A program made the position numbers and the translations under genes. This document shows positions 16,141-24,992 of a stretch of DNA of 64,000 nucleotides, piece by piece. Source of the stretch: a virus; IMG/VR virus record IMGVR_UViG_3300036760_001538, positions 1 to 64,000 of that record, one strand, 5' to 3'. Below the pieces are notes generated by a model. That model saw nothing but the letters and a program-made list of their open reading frames with translations. It had not been told where the DNA came from and ran no database searches. Every line of letters starts with the position of its first letter. Within the stretch, counting starts at the first letter, position 1.

Positions 16141-17430
16141 GTGAGTACCACTCTCACACCTGCTCCCAGCCAAATGGCGAGCAGGCAAGAACCCATGGGG
16201 GAGAACGGCCGCGCCGAAGGACGGGCAAGCCTGGACCTGTCGAGCTATGACTCGCAGGCCTACAACATCCTCTCCCCTGTCCTCCGACTGGACACGGCCG
16301 CTCCCTACCTGCGCTTCCGCGCAGTGGAGGTGCGGCTCGACCCCGATGCAAACCGGGGCGACTGCTATGCTGCGCCGGGCACGAAGTGGACGAGGGATCG
16401 CCGCACCGGCGAACTGCTGCCCACCCACGTGTCCCCGGCCAAACCTGGCCTGCTGAAGATTGCCTCAGCAACCGGGTTGGTCATTGACCCCCACAACTCC
16501 CGCCGCATCAAGCCGGATGCGTGCGAGCGCTGCATCGACATGGCTCGCGCCACCGGCCAGGCGGTGCGGTGCGGAGACTGTCCCTCCCGCTATGACGTCG
16601 CCTACCAGCAAATCGGTGCGGTGCGCACCGACACCGGCTGGCGCATCGTCAAGGCTTCCTACGAGTGGAACCTCGACGCGCAGCGGCGCAAGATTGTCCG
16701 CGAGGGGAAGAAGCGACTGGCCAAGGCCCAGGAGGAGGGTAAGTCCTTTGACCTGGAGGGCTATGTTGAAGACCGCGTCGACCAGGTCATCACTGAGCGA
16801 TACGGTCTCGCCGAGACCAAATCGCTGCTGCGGTTAGTGCGCGCGATCTGTCACCTGCGGCAAGCCTACTTGCGGGAGGAGATGGCTCGCCCCTTCGTGG
16901 TGGTGCGCACCGAACTCGCGCCCGACTTCGCTGACCCTGCGGTGCGCCAGGCGCTGGCCCAGAAGGCCCTTGCCAGCGGCGCGGAGATCTTCGGCCCGGC
17001 GCACGAAGAGGCACCCGCGGCAGCGCTGCGCGCTGCTGCCGTGGACGCCCAGGTCGTGGAGCAACTGGCCAGCGAGCCGGACTTCACGGATGCCGAGGCC
17101 AAAGCAGAAGAAGCGACGGCTCCTGTAGATGACGAGCCGGCCCCCGACAACGGACAGACGCACGTCACAGACAACGGGCCAACCGCTTCTGCTGATTCGC
17201 CGGTGGCAGATCCGCCAGCCGAGGAATCCTCTGCTGACCACGAGTCAGGCGAGACCCCCGAAGAGGAATCGGACGCTGTCCGCTGCGACGACTGCAACGC
17301 GGCCTTGCCTGCGAACGTGGTCGCCTACTGCCAAAGCGCCAAAGGCCGAGAGGCCTTCGGCGGTGCGAACTACTGCTTCAAGTGCCAGAACAAGCGTCGC
17401 GGCAAGGGCGAGAGAGGTGACGCGCGATGA
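16141..17430 (+). CDS. Zinc-ribbon phage protein upstream of sbcDC
   Basis: 429 residues. GTG 16141 is chosen because AGGAGGT lies six bases upstream; the frame stays open for 246 more codons upstream but that part is antisense to the XRE gene and unlike protein. The middle has paired cysteines (ACERCID, VRCGDCPSR) forming a zinc knuckle and beta-rich sequence around it, an acidic disordered linker (about 300-395), and a C-terminal ribbon (CDDCNAAL, YCFKCQNK). The layout resembles uncharacterised phage proteins of early operons, with possible DNA binding. Stop overlaps the sbcD start. Confidence 0.8.
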   Translation: MSTTLTPAPSQMASRQEPMGENGRAEGRASLDLSSYDSQAYNILSPVLRLDTAAPYLRFRAVEVRLDPDANRGDCYAAPGTKWTRDRRTGELLPTHVSPAKPGLLKIASATGLVIDPHNSRRIKPDACERCIDMARATGQAVRCGDCPSRYDVAYQQIGAVRTDTGWRIVKASYEWNLDAQRRKIVREGKKRLAKAQEEGKSFDLEGYVEDRVDQVITERYGLAETKSLLRLVRAICHLRQAYLREEMARPFVVVRTELAPDFADPAVRQALAQKALASGAEIFGPAHEEAPAAALRAAAVDAQVVEQLASEPDFTDAEAKAEEATAPVDDEPAPDNGQTHVTDNGPTASADSPVADPPAEESSADHESGETPEEESDAVRCDDCNAALPANVVAYCQSAKGREAFGGANYCFKCQNKRRGKGERGDAR

Positions 17431-18650
17431 AGCTCGTTCACACCGCGGACTGGCACCTCTCCTCGCAACGTAGCAGGCTCGACGTCGAGACTGGCCTGAA
17501 CGCGAGGCTCATGGACTTCTACCGCTGCGCGCGGTTCACCGTCGAGGATGGTCTCGCTCGGGGGGCGCAGGCGATCCTTCACGCCGGCGATGCGTTTCAC
17601 GGCTGTCGGCCCACGCCCACGGAAGTGCGGCTCTTCCGCGAGGCGGTCGGGCCGGCCCTGGAGGCCGGGGTGCCCGTGGTGCTGTTGCTTGGCAACCACG
17701 ACGCACCCCGGTCTCCGGTGGAACAGCATGCCCTCGACCTGCTGCGGGAGACCGAGGGGCTGGCAGTAATCGACCAGCCAACGCTGCTGTTCTTCCAGCA
17801 TCTTGAGACCGAACAGCGCGACTTCTTGCGGTCGTGCACGGCGAAGCAGGCTGACCTTCAGATCGCGTGCGTGCCCTGGCCCAACAAGCAGCTGCTGCTT
17901 GCGAGTGAAGAGAACCGCAAACTCGACCCGGGCCAGCTCAACGAGCTGGTGCGGGAGAAGATGATGGACTGCCTGCGGGGACTGGCCGCGCAGCTCACTC
18001 CTGGCATTCCCGCGATACTGCTGGGCCACTTCTCGGTCGACCTGGCGCAGGCGGGCGGCCAGAACCGACTCATGATGCTCGGAGGGGAATGGACGCTGAA
18101 CGCCCACGAGATAGCCGCCCTCCCCTTCTGCTACTTCGCTCTCGGCCATATCCACAAGCCACAAATGGTCGGCGGGCTGCCGCACGTCTGGTACTGCGGC
18201 TCGCCCGAAGCGGTCACCTTCGGAGAGGAGGGAGAGGAGAAAGGCTATCACCTTGTGTCCCTCGAGCCCGCGGGCATCGGGGATATCAAACGCATCAGCA
18301 CGCCCTACCGGCGATTCGTCACCGTGGAACTCGGCGACGGCGCGGCCCTGCCGGCGGCAGATGAACTGGCCGGCGCAATCGTGCGGGTGCGGATTCCGCA
18401 GGCCAATGACGTGGACTTCAATGCTCTCCGCCGCGATCTCGAAGCAGCCGGTGTGCACGAATACCAGGTCGAGACTGAGCGTGCTGAGGCTGTGCGCCGC
18501 AGGGCCGTTGAGGTTTCGTCCGAGATGGCGCTGGAGGATGCGCTCAAGGCCTGGCTCGAGCAGCGCCCCGACCTTCAACCGATGACGGAGGCTCTCATTG
18601 CCGAAGCGCGCACCGTGGAGCAGGCGCTGCAAGAAGGAGGTGCCGCATGA
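17427..18650 (+). CDS. sbcD: SbcD-like nuclease subunit
   Basis: 407 residues with the calcineurin-like phosphoesterase motifs in order: HTADWHLSS (start), LHAGDAFHG, LLGNHDAPRS, LLGHFSVD and FALGHIHKPQ, giving the metal-binding His/Asp set of Mre11/SbcD. With the downstream SbcC-like ATPase it forms an SbcCD/gp46-gp47-type complex that processes DNA ends and hairpins during recombination-dependent replication. ATGA overlaps on both sides place it in one operon. Confidence 0.93.
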   Translation: MKLVHTADWHLSSQRSRLDVETGLNARLMDFYRCARFTVEDGLARGAQAILHAGDAFHGCRPTPTEVRLFREAVGPALEAGVPVVLLLGNHDAPRSPVEQHALDLLRETEGLAVIDQPTLLFFQHLETEQRDFLRSCTAKQADLQIACVPWPNKQLLLASEENRKLDPGQLNELVREKMMDCLRGLAAQLTPGIPAILLGHFSVDLAQAGGQNRLMMLGGEWTLNAHEIAALPFCYFALGHIHKPQMVGGLPHVWYCGSPEAVTFGEEGEEKGYHLVSLEPAGIGDIKRISTPYRRFVTVELGDGAALPAADELAGAIVRVRIPQANDVDFNALRRDLEAAGVHEYQVETERAEAVRRRAVEVSSEMALEDALKAWLEQRPDLQPMTEALIAEARTVEQALQEGGAA

Positions 18651-20968
18651 GACCGGTCCGGCTGACCCTCGACAACTTCCTGTCCTATCGCGGCGAGCAC
18701 ACCATCGAGTTCGACGGCGTCACCCTCGCGGTGCTGAGCGGCCAGAACGGCGCGGGGAAGTCGAGCGTTGTGGACGCGATGCGCTTTGCCCTCTTCGGCC
18801 ACACCCGCGGCGGCCTCGACGGCGTCATCACCGAAGGCGAGCAAGCCTGCCGCGCCGAGTTCGTCTTCGCCTTGGGGGAGGGCACCTACCTGGTGTCTCG
18901 GCAGCGCAGCCGCAAGGGAAATGGTAGCACGCTGCTGTCATTCCAGATGCTTACCCGCCAGAGCCTTGGTGAAGGCGGGTCAAACGGCGATGGTTGGTCA
19001 GTGCTGGACGGCAAGAGCGTGGCCGAGACCCAGGCGCGGATTGAGCAGACGCTGCGCCTAACCGACGACCTGTTCACCGTGACTGCCTGTGCCAATCAGG
19101 GCAATGTCGCCGCCTTCAGTCAAGCCAAGCCGGCAGAGCGCAAGCAGGTGCTCTCCGATATTCTCGACCTCGCCGCCTGGGAGCGCCGTGCCGAGATGAC
19201 GCGGCAGATGGGGCGCGACCTGGCGGGGCAAATCGAGAGCGAACAGGCGCGCCACGAGGCGCTACGTGCGGCTGCCGCTGCAGTGGACGGCTTACGGGAG
19301 CAGATCGCCCAGAACGAGGCGACACAGGGCGACGTGGTGCGCCAGTCGGCGCAACACGAAGGCGACCTTACCCAGGCGCAGGAGGCGAAAGAGGCGCTGC
19401 TGGCCGATCGTGAGGCCGACCGCGCTCGCCGCAAGGAACTTGACGATCTTGCCGCCCGGGCGCAACGGGCGCAAGCGGGCATAGGCGAAGCTGCGTCCCG
19501 GCTGGAGTCGCTGCGGCGGACTGCGAAAGACAAGCCGGCCATCCTCGAAGGCCTGCGGCGGGCCGAAGAGGCGCAGATCTACGCGCAGGAACTCGAAGCC
19601 AAACGCCAGGAGGATGAGTGCCTGCGCCACGAGGCTGAACTCGTCCGCCAACGCCAGCAGTCCGCAGTTGCGGAGCACGCCCGCAAGGTCGAAGCGCTGA
19701 AGGAGCGCGTCACCCACTTTCGCGCTGCCCACGAGCGCGAGGTCAAGAACCTGGAGCAGCGGCTTGCGCTGCTGAGCAAGCAGAGCGAAGTGCTGGACGA
19801 GGTGCCGTGCGCCAACCCGGTTGACGAGGCCACGCGCCCCTCGTTCTTCGCTATTCGAGACAAGTGCCCGCTGATCGCCCAAGCGCGAGACGCCCGGACG
19901 GCGCTGCCCGCGCTCGAAGAGCGAATGCGGAAGTTGCAGTCAGAGCAGCCGTGGGCCGAGGACGAGCGTCGGCTACAGGAACTGCAGGCGCAGACAGCCG
20001 GTGATGAAGAGGCCGCCCGTCTGCGCGAGATCGCCGAGCAACGTGCGGAGGTGGCGTACGAGCCCAAGGAGCACGCCGAGGCGAAGCGCCAGGCAGGGCG
20101 CCTCCAGGAACTCCAGCAGGCACTGCGGGGAGTCGAGCGCGCCGAAGCCCAGATGGCTGAGGTGCAGGTCAACCTCGGCGCGATTCAGGCCGAGGCGAAG
20201 CAGATCGCGGAGCGCAAGGCCGCCTTGGAGAAGGAGCTCGGCCCGCAGCGCAACTGGGATGCGATGCTCGCCCAGGTGGAGCGCAGCCTCAAGGAGACGC
20301 GGGCAGCGCTTGGCGATCTCCAGGCTCGCGTCCAGTCCCTCCGACAGCAGCGCGGAAGCCTCGAGGAGCGCCTGCGAGCTGCTGAACAAGCAGCCAAGGA
20401 AGCCGAGGAGCTTGCGGCTGCACTGCGCGAGAACGAGCGCCGTTTGCAGGTGCTCAAGGTGCTCGCCCAGGCCTTCGGCAAGCAGGGCATCCCTGCCTTG
20501 CTAATCGAGAAGGCCGTGCCCGACCTGGAGGCCGTCGCCAACGACGTGCTGTCGGTGCTGAGCGACGGCCGCATGTCCCTGGAGCTTCGCAGCCAGCGGG
20601 AGACCAAGGCGAAGACGCTCCAGGAGACGCTGGACATCATCATCGCCGACGAGCACGGCTCGCGGCCCTACGAGAACTTCTCCGGGGGCGAGGCGATGAG
20701 AGTCGACCTCGCCCTGCGCATTGCGCTGTCCGTGCTGCTTGCGAGCCGGGCCGGCGCGCGGTGCGAACTGCTTGTGCTGGACGAAACCTGCGCTCCGCTC
20801 GATGCCCAGGGGCGGGCGCTGTTCGTCGAGTCTCTCCAGAAGATCGCAGACCACTTCGCCACAATTCTGGTCATCACCCACGTGGAGGAACTCAAGGATT
20901 TGTTTCCCTTCCGCTTCGACGTCACGAAGAACGCGGAAGGCAGCCGCGTCAACCTTGTCGCCGCGTGA
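18647..20968 (+). CDS. sbcC: SbcC/Rad50-like ATPase
   Basis: 773 residues, short for cellular SbcC (about 1000) but like phage gp46 proteins. Walker A GQNGAGKSSVVD at about 33-44, two coiled-coil arms (about 175-375 and 420-640), an apex with two cysteines (VPCANP and KCPLI) instead of the compact CxxC hook, ABC signature NFSGGEAMRVD at about 679, Walker B LLVLDETCAPLD at about 707. It is the motor partner of SbcD. The separated hook cysteines suggest a variant zinc hook. A terminator-like hairpin follows 13 bases after the stop. Confidence 0.93.
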   Translation: MRPVRLTLDNFLSYRGEHTIEFDGVTLAVLSGQNGAGKSSVVDAMRFALFGHTRGGLDGVITEGEQACRAEFVFALGEGTYLVSRQRSRKGNGSTLLSFQMLTRQSLGEGGSNGDGWSVLDGKSVAETQARIEQTLRLTDDLFTVTACANQGNVAAFSQAKPAERKQVLSDILDLAAWERRAEMTRQMGRDLAGQIESEQARHEALRAAAAAVDGLREQIAQNEATQGDVVRQSAQHEGDLTQAQEAKEALLADREADRARRKELDDLAARAQRAQAGIGEAASRLESLRRTAKDKPAILEGLRRAEEAQIYAQELEAKRQEDECLRHEAELVRQRQQSAVAEHARKVEALKERVTHFRAAHEREVKNLEQRLALLSKQSEVLDEVPCANPVDEATRPSFFAIRDKCPLIAQARDARTALPALEERMRKLQSEQPWAEDERRLQELQAQTAGDEEAARLREIAEQRAEVAYEPKEHAEAKRQAGRLQELQQALRGVERAEAQMAEVQVNLGAIQAEAKQIAERKAALEKELGPQRNWDAMLAQVERSLKETRAALGDLQARVQSLRQQRGSLEERLRAAEQAAKEAEELAAALRENERRLQVLKVLAQAFGKQGIPALLIEKAVPDLEAVANDVLSVLSDGRMSLELRSQRETKAKTLQETLDIIIADEHGSRPYENFSGGEAMRVDLALRIALSVLLASRAGARCELLVLDETCAPLDAQGRALFVESLQKIADHFATILVITHVEELKDLFPFRFDVTKNAEGSRVNLVAA

Positions 20969-20981
20969 ACCGCGGCGACAC

Positions 20982-21013
20982 GCCCCGGCTTTCGGGCCGG
21001 GGCTGTTCTTCTT
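20982..21013 (+). terminator. Terminator-like hairpin after sbcC
   Basis: GCCCCGGC (20982-20989) pairs with GCCGGGGC (20996-21003) across a six-base loop and is followed by TGTTCTTCTTC. Stem and pyrimidine tract fit a factor-independent or partial terminator closing the replication/recombination operon. Confidence 0.6.
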
Positions 21014-21027
21014 CACACGAGGACATT

Positions 21028-21381
21028 ATGCAGACCACATCTCGAAGGCCGCTCCGTCGTGTGCGGTGGGGACGTATCGCCGAGACCGGTTTCCTCGCTC
21101 TCATGCTGTTCTACGTGTTCGGCTATGTCTACTGGCACTTCTGGGCGTTCATCTTCTCGCCCGCGGCGGCCTGGATTATCACCGCGCTCGTGTGCGGCGG
21201 GCTGCCAGCGGCGTTCCTCTGCGGCAGGCTCTGGCGCGCGTCGTGCCACGGCTGCCGGGAGCGCGACGCCACCATCAATCTGCTTGAGGATCGGGTAGTC
21301 GAGCTGCTCCGAGAGCGGGACCGCCTGCGCTTTCGGATTCACAACAAGCTCGCTGAGACCATATGCGGGAAGTCCGAATAG
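21028..21381 (+). CDS. Small two-TM membrane protein
   Basis: 117 residues from ATG 21028 with GAGGA upstream. Residues about 20-40 (FLALMLFYVFGYVYWHFWAFIF) and 46-66 (AWIITALVCGGLPAAFLCG) are hydrophobic and should span the membrane; the rest is a charged helical tail (DATINLLEDRVVELLRERDRLRF) likely cytoplasmic. CHGC near residue 77 could bind metal. Function unknown; possible exclusion or replication-anchoring protein. It overlaps the methyltransferase start by 19 bases. Confidence 0.65.
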   Translation: MQTTSRRPLRRVRWGRIAETGFLALMLFYVFGYVYWHFWAFIFSPAAAWIITALVCGGLPAAFLCGRLWRASCHGCRERDATINLLEDRVVELLRERDRLRFRIHNKLAETICGKSE

Positions 21382-23090
21382 GCCATTGCGTGGATGTGCT
21401 GCGGGAAATGGAGGCAGAGAGCGTCCAGTGTGTTGTCACGTCCCCGCCCTATTGGGGAAAACGCTGCTATGACGGGGAGCAGGAAACGGCCTGGGGAGGC
21501 GGTACCGCCTGCGAACACGATTGGGTCTCTCGCCGCTACTACACCGAACGGTCCGCCGGAAAGAGCGGCAAGGAGGCCTTCGCGGAGGCCGGGGAGGCGA
21601 ATAGCGAACGGCTCAAGGCAGCACGCTGGCGACAAGACGCGGTTTGCACCAGGTGCAGAGCCTGGCTGGGGGCCTACGGGCTGGAGCCGACCATCGACCT
21701 ATACGTGCAGCATACCGCTGAGATCCTGCAGGCGATCCGGCGCGTGCTCCGGCCCGACGGAGTCGTTTGGTGGAATCTGGGAGATTCCCGGGCGGGAAGC
21801 GGCGGCGCACACACCGAGCACCACCGGAACCCCGGGATCTCCAAATCGTGGAAACGCCGCGGCGTCCCCCATTGGGGAGCGCTCGGTCAGCCAGGTAACT
21901 ACCTCGCGCCGAAGGGCCTCAAGCCCAAAGACTTGTGCTTGATTCCTTTCCGCGTCGCGTTGGCGGCACAGGGGTTTGCCGTGGTCTCCGGCGCCGAGAT
22001 CCTCAAGGCGGCCGATCTCCTGGGCGAGGCGCGCCGAGTCGGAGACTGGAGTCTGGTGGAGATGGTGGAGAACCTGCTACGGCAATGGGCGCTGTTGTGT
22101 CTCGTCGCTCCGGAGACGCAGTGGGTCAGGTCGGTGATCGTCTGGGACAAGCCCAACCCCTTACCGGAATCGACGAATGATAGGGCGACCGATGCCCACG
22201 AGTACATTCTCCTGCTGGCGAAGAACGAGCGCTATTTCTATGACGCTGACGCCGTGCGGGAACCGAACCATCCCGACGGCCGGCGGGTAACCCGCGTCGT
22301 CGGCGGCAACGGAAGCATTCAGCATCGGGACGGCGAAAGGTGGCCCAATCCCTCCGGTCGCAATCTCCGGAGCGTCTGGACTTTCCCGACGCGCGGCTAT
22401 CCCGGTGCCCACTTTGCGGTCTTTCCTCCCGAGCTACCGAGACGCTGCATCCTGGCCGGCACGCCTCCCAAGGTCTGCGCAACCTGTGCAACTCCCTGGC
22501 GGCGTCAGACGCGGCGGGAAGTTGATAATACGGGGTACCCGGGCGGACCCGGCGGCAACTACGCGTCGAAAGGCCGGCCGCCGGGCGGGCAAGAGCATGC
22601 GGACTCAAGTACGCTCGGCAAGGTTGCACGCTACCGGGTGACTACGCTCGGCTGGCAGCCAACCTGCAGCTGTCATGGGGAGCCATCGACCAAGACGGCT
22701 GACTGCGAAGCCTGCCAGGGAACGGGTATTGAGCAGGCCTATCCCGGCGAAGGGCCGAACACCGCCGACCGCAACAAGGAGCCGTATGCCGGCAACAACC
22801 CCCATCTCCTGCGGCTGGAGAAGCAGCCGACGGGCAAACTGTGTCCAGAATGCGGCGGGACGGGCAAGACAACTGTCGAGGTATGGAGTCAGGAAGCGCT
22901 TGAACGCTGGGCGACACGTCCGGCCATTGTGCTCGACCCTTTCGCAGGTAGCGGCACCACGCTGATGGTCGCCGAGGAACTCGGCCGATGGTGGATCGGC
23001 ATAGACATCTGCGAAGACTACCTGCCGCAGATCCGAAAGCGCACCGCCCAACGGTCGCTGGCTGGAGCCTTTGAGAATGCGACGCACTGA
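21363..23090 (+). CDS. DNA methyltransferase, N4-cytosine or N6-adenine type
   Basis: 575 residues. Catalytic motif IV TSPPYWG occurs near the N terminus (about residue 28), while SAM-binding motif I DPFAGSGTT is near the C terminus (about 525), the order of beta-class enzymes; the SPPY form leans to N4-cytosine. Central conserved segments (VIVWDKPNPLPES, EYILLLAKNERYFYD, WTFPTRGYPGAHFAVFPPEL) are typical of phage and type II methyltransferases. Several CxxC pairs between about 370 and 510 (CATCATPW, CEACQGTG, CPECGGTG) form inserted zinc ribbons. It probably modifies phage DNA to avoid host restriction. No cognate nuclease is adjacent. Confidence 0.9.
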   Translation: MREVRIGHCVDVLREMEAESVQCVVTSPPYWGKRCYDGEQETAWGGGTACEHDWVSRRYYTERSAGKSGKEAFAEAGEANSERLKAARWRQDAVCTRCRAWLGAYGLEPTIDLYVQHTAEILQAIRRVLRPDGVVWWNLGDSRAGSGGAHTEHHRNPGISKSWKRRGVPHWGALGQPGNYLAPKGLKPKDLCLIPFRVALAAQGFAVVSGAEILKAADLLGEARRVGDWSLVEMVENLLRQWALLCLVAPETQWVRSVIVWDKPNPLPESTNDRATDAHEYILLLAKNERYFYDADAVREPNHPDGRRVTRVVGGNGSIQHRDGERWPNPSGRNLRSVWTFPTRGYPGAHFAVFPPELPRRCILAGTPPKVCATCATPWRRQTRREVDNTGYPGGPGGNYASKGRPPGGQEHADSSTLGKVARYRVTTLGWQPTCSCHGEPSTKTADCEACQGTGIEQAYPGEGPNTADRNKEPYAGNNPHLLRLEKQPTGKLCPECGGTGKTTVEVWSQEALERWATRPAIVLDPFAGSGTTLMVAEELGRWWIGIDICEDYLPQIRKRTAQRSLAGAFENATH

Positions 23091-23103
23091 GGTTGGCCCG
23101 GCA

Positions 23104-23412
23104 ATGACTCGGAGGGAGTTCAAGCGCGCTCTGGCTGCGCAGCTCGAGTCCGTCGAAGGTCTGGTGAATCGGCGGAACGCGGCCTACGCCGGCGCCGATG
23201 CTCTCAAGTGCTGGCGGAAGCGGGGCCTCGCCGGCCTGCTGGTACGGCTGGAGGACAAGCTCGCCAGGTTCGACACCTTCATGGAGCGGGGCGGGGTGAC
23301 GGAAGCAGAGTGGCGGGAGTTGCTGAGCGATATCGCCGGCTACGCCCTGTGCGGGCTGGTGTGGCTGGCGCATGGTAGCGATCCCAGCATCGGAGACGGA
23401 CGCGATGAATAG
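23104..23412 (+). CDS. DUF1599-like nucleotide-modification domain protein
   Basis: 102 residues from ATG 23104; in-frame ATG 23077 and TTG 23071 inside the methyltransferase are alternatives. The pattern NRRNAAYAGADAL, then GLAGLLVRLEDKLARFDTF and WRELLSDIAGYALCGLVWL resembles the DUF1599 / nucleotide modification-associated family, often encoded near phage DNA-modification genes. Position after a methyltransferase agrees. Biochemical activity is not established. Confidence 0.6.
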   Translation: MTRREFKRALAAQLESVEGLVNRRNAAYAGADALKCWRKRGLAGLLVRLEDKLARFDTFMERGGVTEAEWRELLSDIAGYALCGLVWLAHGSDPSIGDGRDE

Positions 23413-23614
23413 CCGCCGCGGTCAGAAGACCGACTGCGCACGCTGCCGATACCGGGGGCCGAGGGTGCATGTGAACGGAGCAGTCTATGCGACCTGTCTG
23501 CGCCACCGCATGGATGGCGAGGCGCATGCGCTGCCGCAGGAGTGGCTGGAGGCGATGGAATCCGAGAAAGTGCGCTGCGATCTGTTCCAACCTGCGCTGC
23601 GGAGGGCGGCCTGA
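23405..23614 (+). CDS. Small cysteine-rich protein
   Basis: 69 residues, ATG 23405 overlapping the previous stop. Cysteines at CARC, TCLRH and RCDLF could bind a metal ion. No family recognised. The next gene's ATG overlaps its stop (TGATG), so it is translated as part of the modification operon. Confidence 0.6.
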   Translation: MNSRRGQKTDCARCRYRGPRVHVNGAVYATCLRHRMDGEAHALPQEWLEAMESEKVRCDLFQPALRRAA

Positions 23615-24651
23615 TGCCCTGGCGTGGGTTCGAGGCCCTGCCACCCTATTTCGGCGGGAAGAGGCGGCTCTGCCCGCGCATCTTCCGGGAGATAACGCGG
23701 GTGCATCCGCGCGAGACATGGCCGTCGCTGCGTCTGGTTGACCCGTTCCTGGGCGGCGGGAGCGTCAGCCTCTATGCCAAGGCGCAGGGCTTCGGCGTGC
23801 TGTGCGGCGACCTGGCAGAGCGGAGCGTGATCATCGGGAAGGCGCTGGTTGAGAATGACGGCGTGAGACTGGACGAGCAAGACCTGCTGCGGCTGTTCGT
23901 GCCAGCCGAAGGCAACGGACACGTGATCGAGCGGAACTATGTGCCCGACTGCTTCGCGCTCACCTCGGCGCAGTTCCTGGACAACGCCTTCGCCGTGGTG
24001 GAGCAGGTCGAAGACGCGACGAAGAGGTCGCTGCTGCGCCTGCTGCTGATCAAGTACATCTACTGGCTGCGGCCGCACTCGAAGTTCTCGTCTCCGGGGG
24101 CCTTCAACCGGCCCTTCGCTGAAGGCCGCTACGACGACATCAAGGCGACCTACAAGCACGCCATCGCCGCCAACGCGAGCCACCCGCTGCTGGCAGTGCG
24201 GGCGCTGGCAAAGGATATCAACCGGGCGATAGCGCGTGGCTCACAGCCGTGCCAGACGATGAAGGGCGATGCGCTGGAGACCATCCGCGCCGGCGAGGGG
24301 GCAGAGGTGCTCTACCTGGACCCGCCTTACAGCGGCACGCTTTCCTATGAGGAAGAGTATCGCATCCTAGACGAGATACTGGGAGAGCGCCATCAGCCGA
24401 GCGCGTTCTCCGAGCGCGACGGGCTGAACCACTTCGCTTCGTTGCTGGAGCAGTGTGGAGCCTACCCGCTCTGGGTGATCTCCTACGGGAACGCGGTGGC
24501 CGACCTCGGTGCGGTGCGGGGGGCGGTCGAGCGGTTCCGCCCGACGCAGGCAGTGGAGATCGCCTACTCCCACATGAACGCGGTGGCCACCCAGGCAAAG
24601 CGGGAGGCGAACCGCGAGTTCATCATACTCGCTGGAGAGATGCTGAGATGA
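23614..24651 (+). CDS. Dam-type DNA adenine methyltransferase
   Basis: 345 residues. Alpha-class order: PPYFGGKRRL near residue 10 (motif X region), VDPFLGGGSVS near 46 (motif I, SAM binding), then YLDPPYSGT near 235 (catalytic DPPY). This is the D12-class N6-adenine methyltransferase layout, longer than E. coli Dam owing to a central target-recognition region. It is the second of three methyltransferases and probably marks phage DNA. GGAGGG precedes the ATG and the gene ends in ATGA with the next. Confidence 0.92.
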   Translation: MPWRGFEALPPYFGGKRRLCPRIFREITRVHPRETWPSLRLVDPFLGGGSVSLYAKAQGFGVLCGDLAERSVIIGKALVENDGVRLDEQDLLRLFVPAEGNGHVIERNYVPDCFALTSAQFLDNAFAVVEQVEDATKRSLLRLLLIKYIYWLRPHSKFSSPGAFNRPFAEGRYDDIKATYKHAIAANASHPLLAVRALAKDINRAIARGSQPCQTMKGDALETIRAGEGAEVLYLDPPYSGTLSYEEEYRILDEILGERHQPSAFSERDGLNHFASLLEQCGAYPLWVISYGNAVADLGAVRGAVERFRPTQAVEIAYSHMNAVATQAKREANREFIILAGEMLR

Positions 24652-24992
24652 AGGTCTACGTGGCAGGCCCCTACACCCCACAAGACGGACGCGATGAGTC
24701 GCGCCTGGAGAACATTCGACGCGCGAGCCTGGCTGCGCAGCGGCTACTCAAAGCCGGCCATACGCCCTTTTGCCCGCACACCATGACGGCGGGCTGGGAG
24801 GAGAGCTGCGGTTATGAGGACTTCCTACGGCTGGGCATGGCGTGGCTGGCAACCTGCGACGCCATCCTGCTGCTGCCAGGCTGGGAGCAGAGCAAAGGCG
24901 CGCGGCGGGAGTATGAGGAGGCTGTGACGTTGGGTCTGTTGATCACAGACGACCTGGAGAGTCTGGTTTCCGGAGGTGTGGACCATGTCTGA
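24648..24992 (+). CDS. DUF4406 / nucleoside deoxyribosyltransferase-like
   Basis: 114 residues beginning MKVYVAGPYT, then NIRRASLAAQRLLKAGHTPFCPH, LRLGMAWLATCDAILLLPGWEQSKGARREYEEA. This is the conserved DUF4406/Nuc_deoxyrib_tr Rossmann-like fold, with the GPYT loop and the SKGAxxE signature. Members hydrolyse or transfer N-glycosidic bonds of nucleotides or are uncharacterised. In phages they may adjust nucleotide pools. ATGA overlap with the upstream methyltransferase. Confidence 0.8.
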   Translation: MKVYVAGPYTPQDGRDESRLENIRRASLAAQRLLKAGHTPFCPHTMTAGWEESCGYEDFLRLGMAWLATCDAILLLPGWEQSKGARREYEEAVTLGLLITDDLESLVSGGVDHV

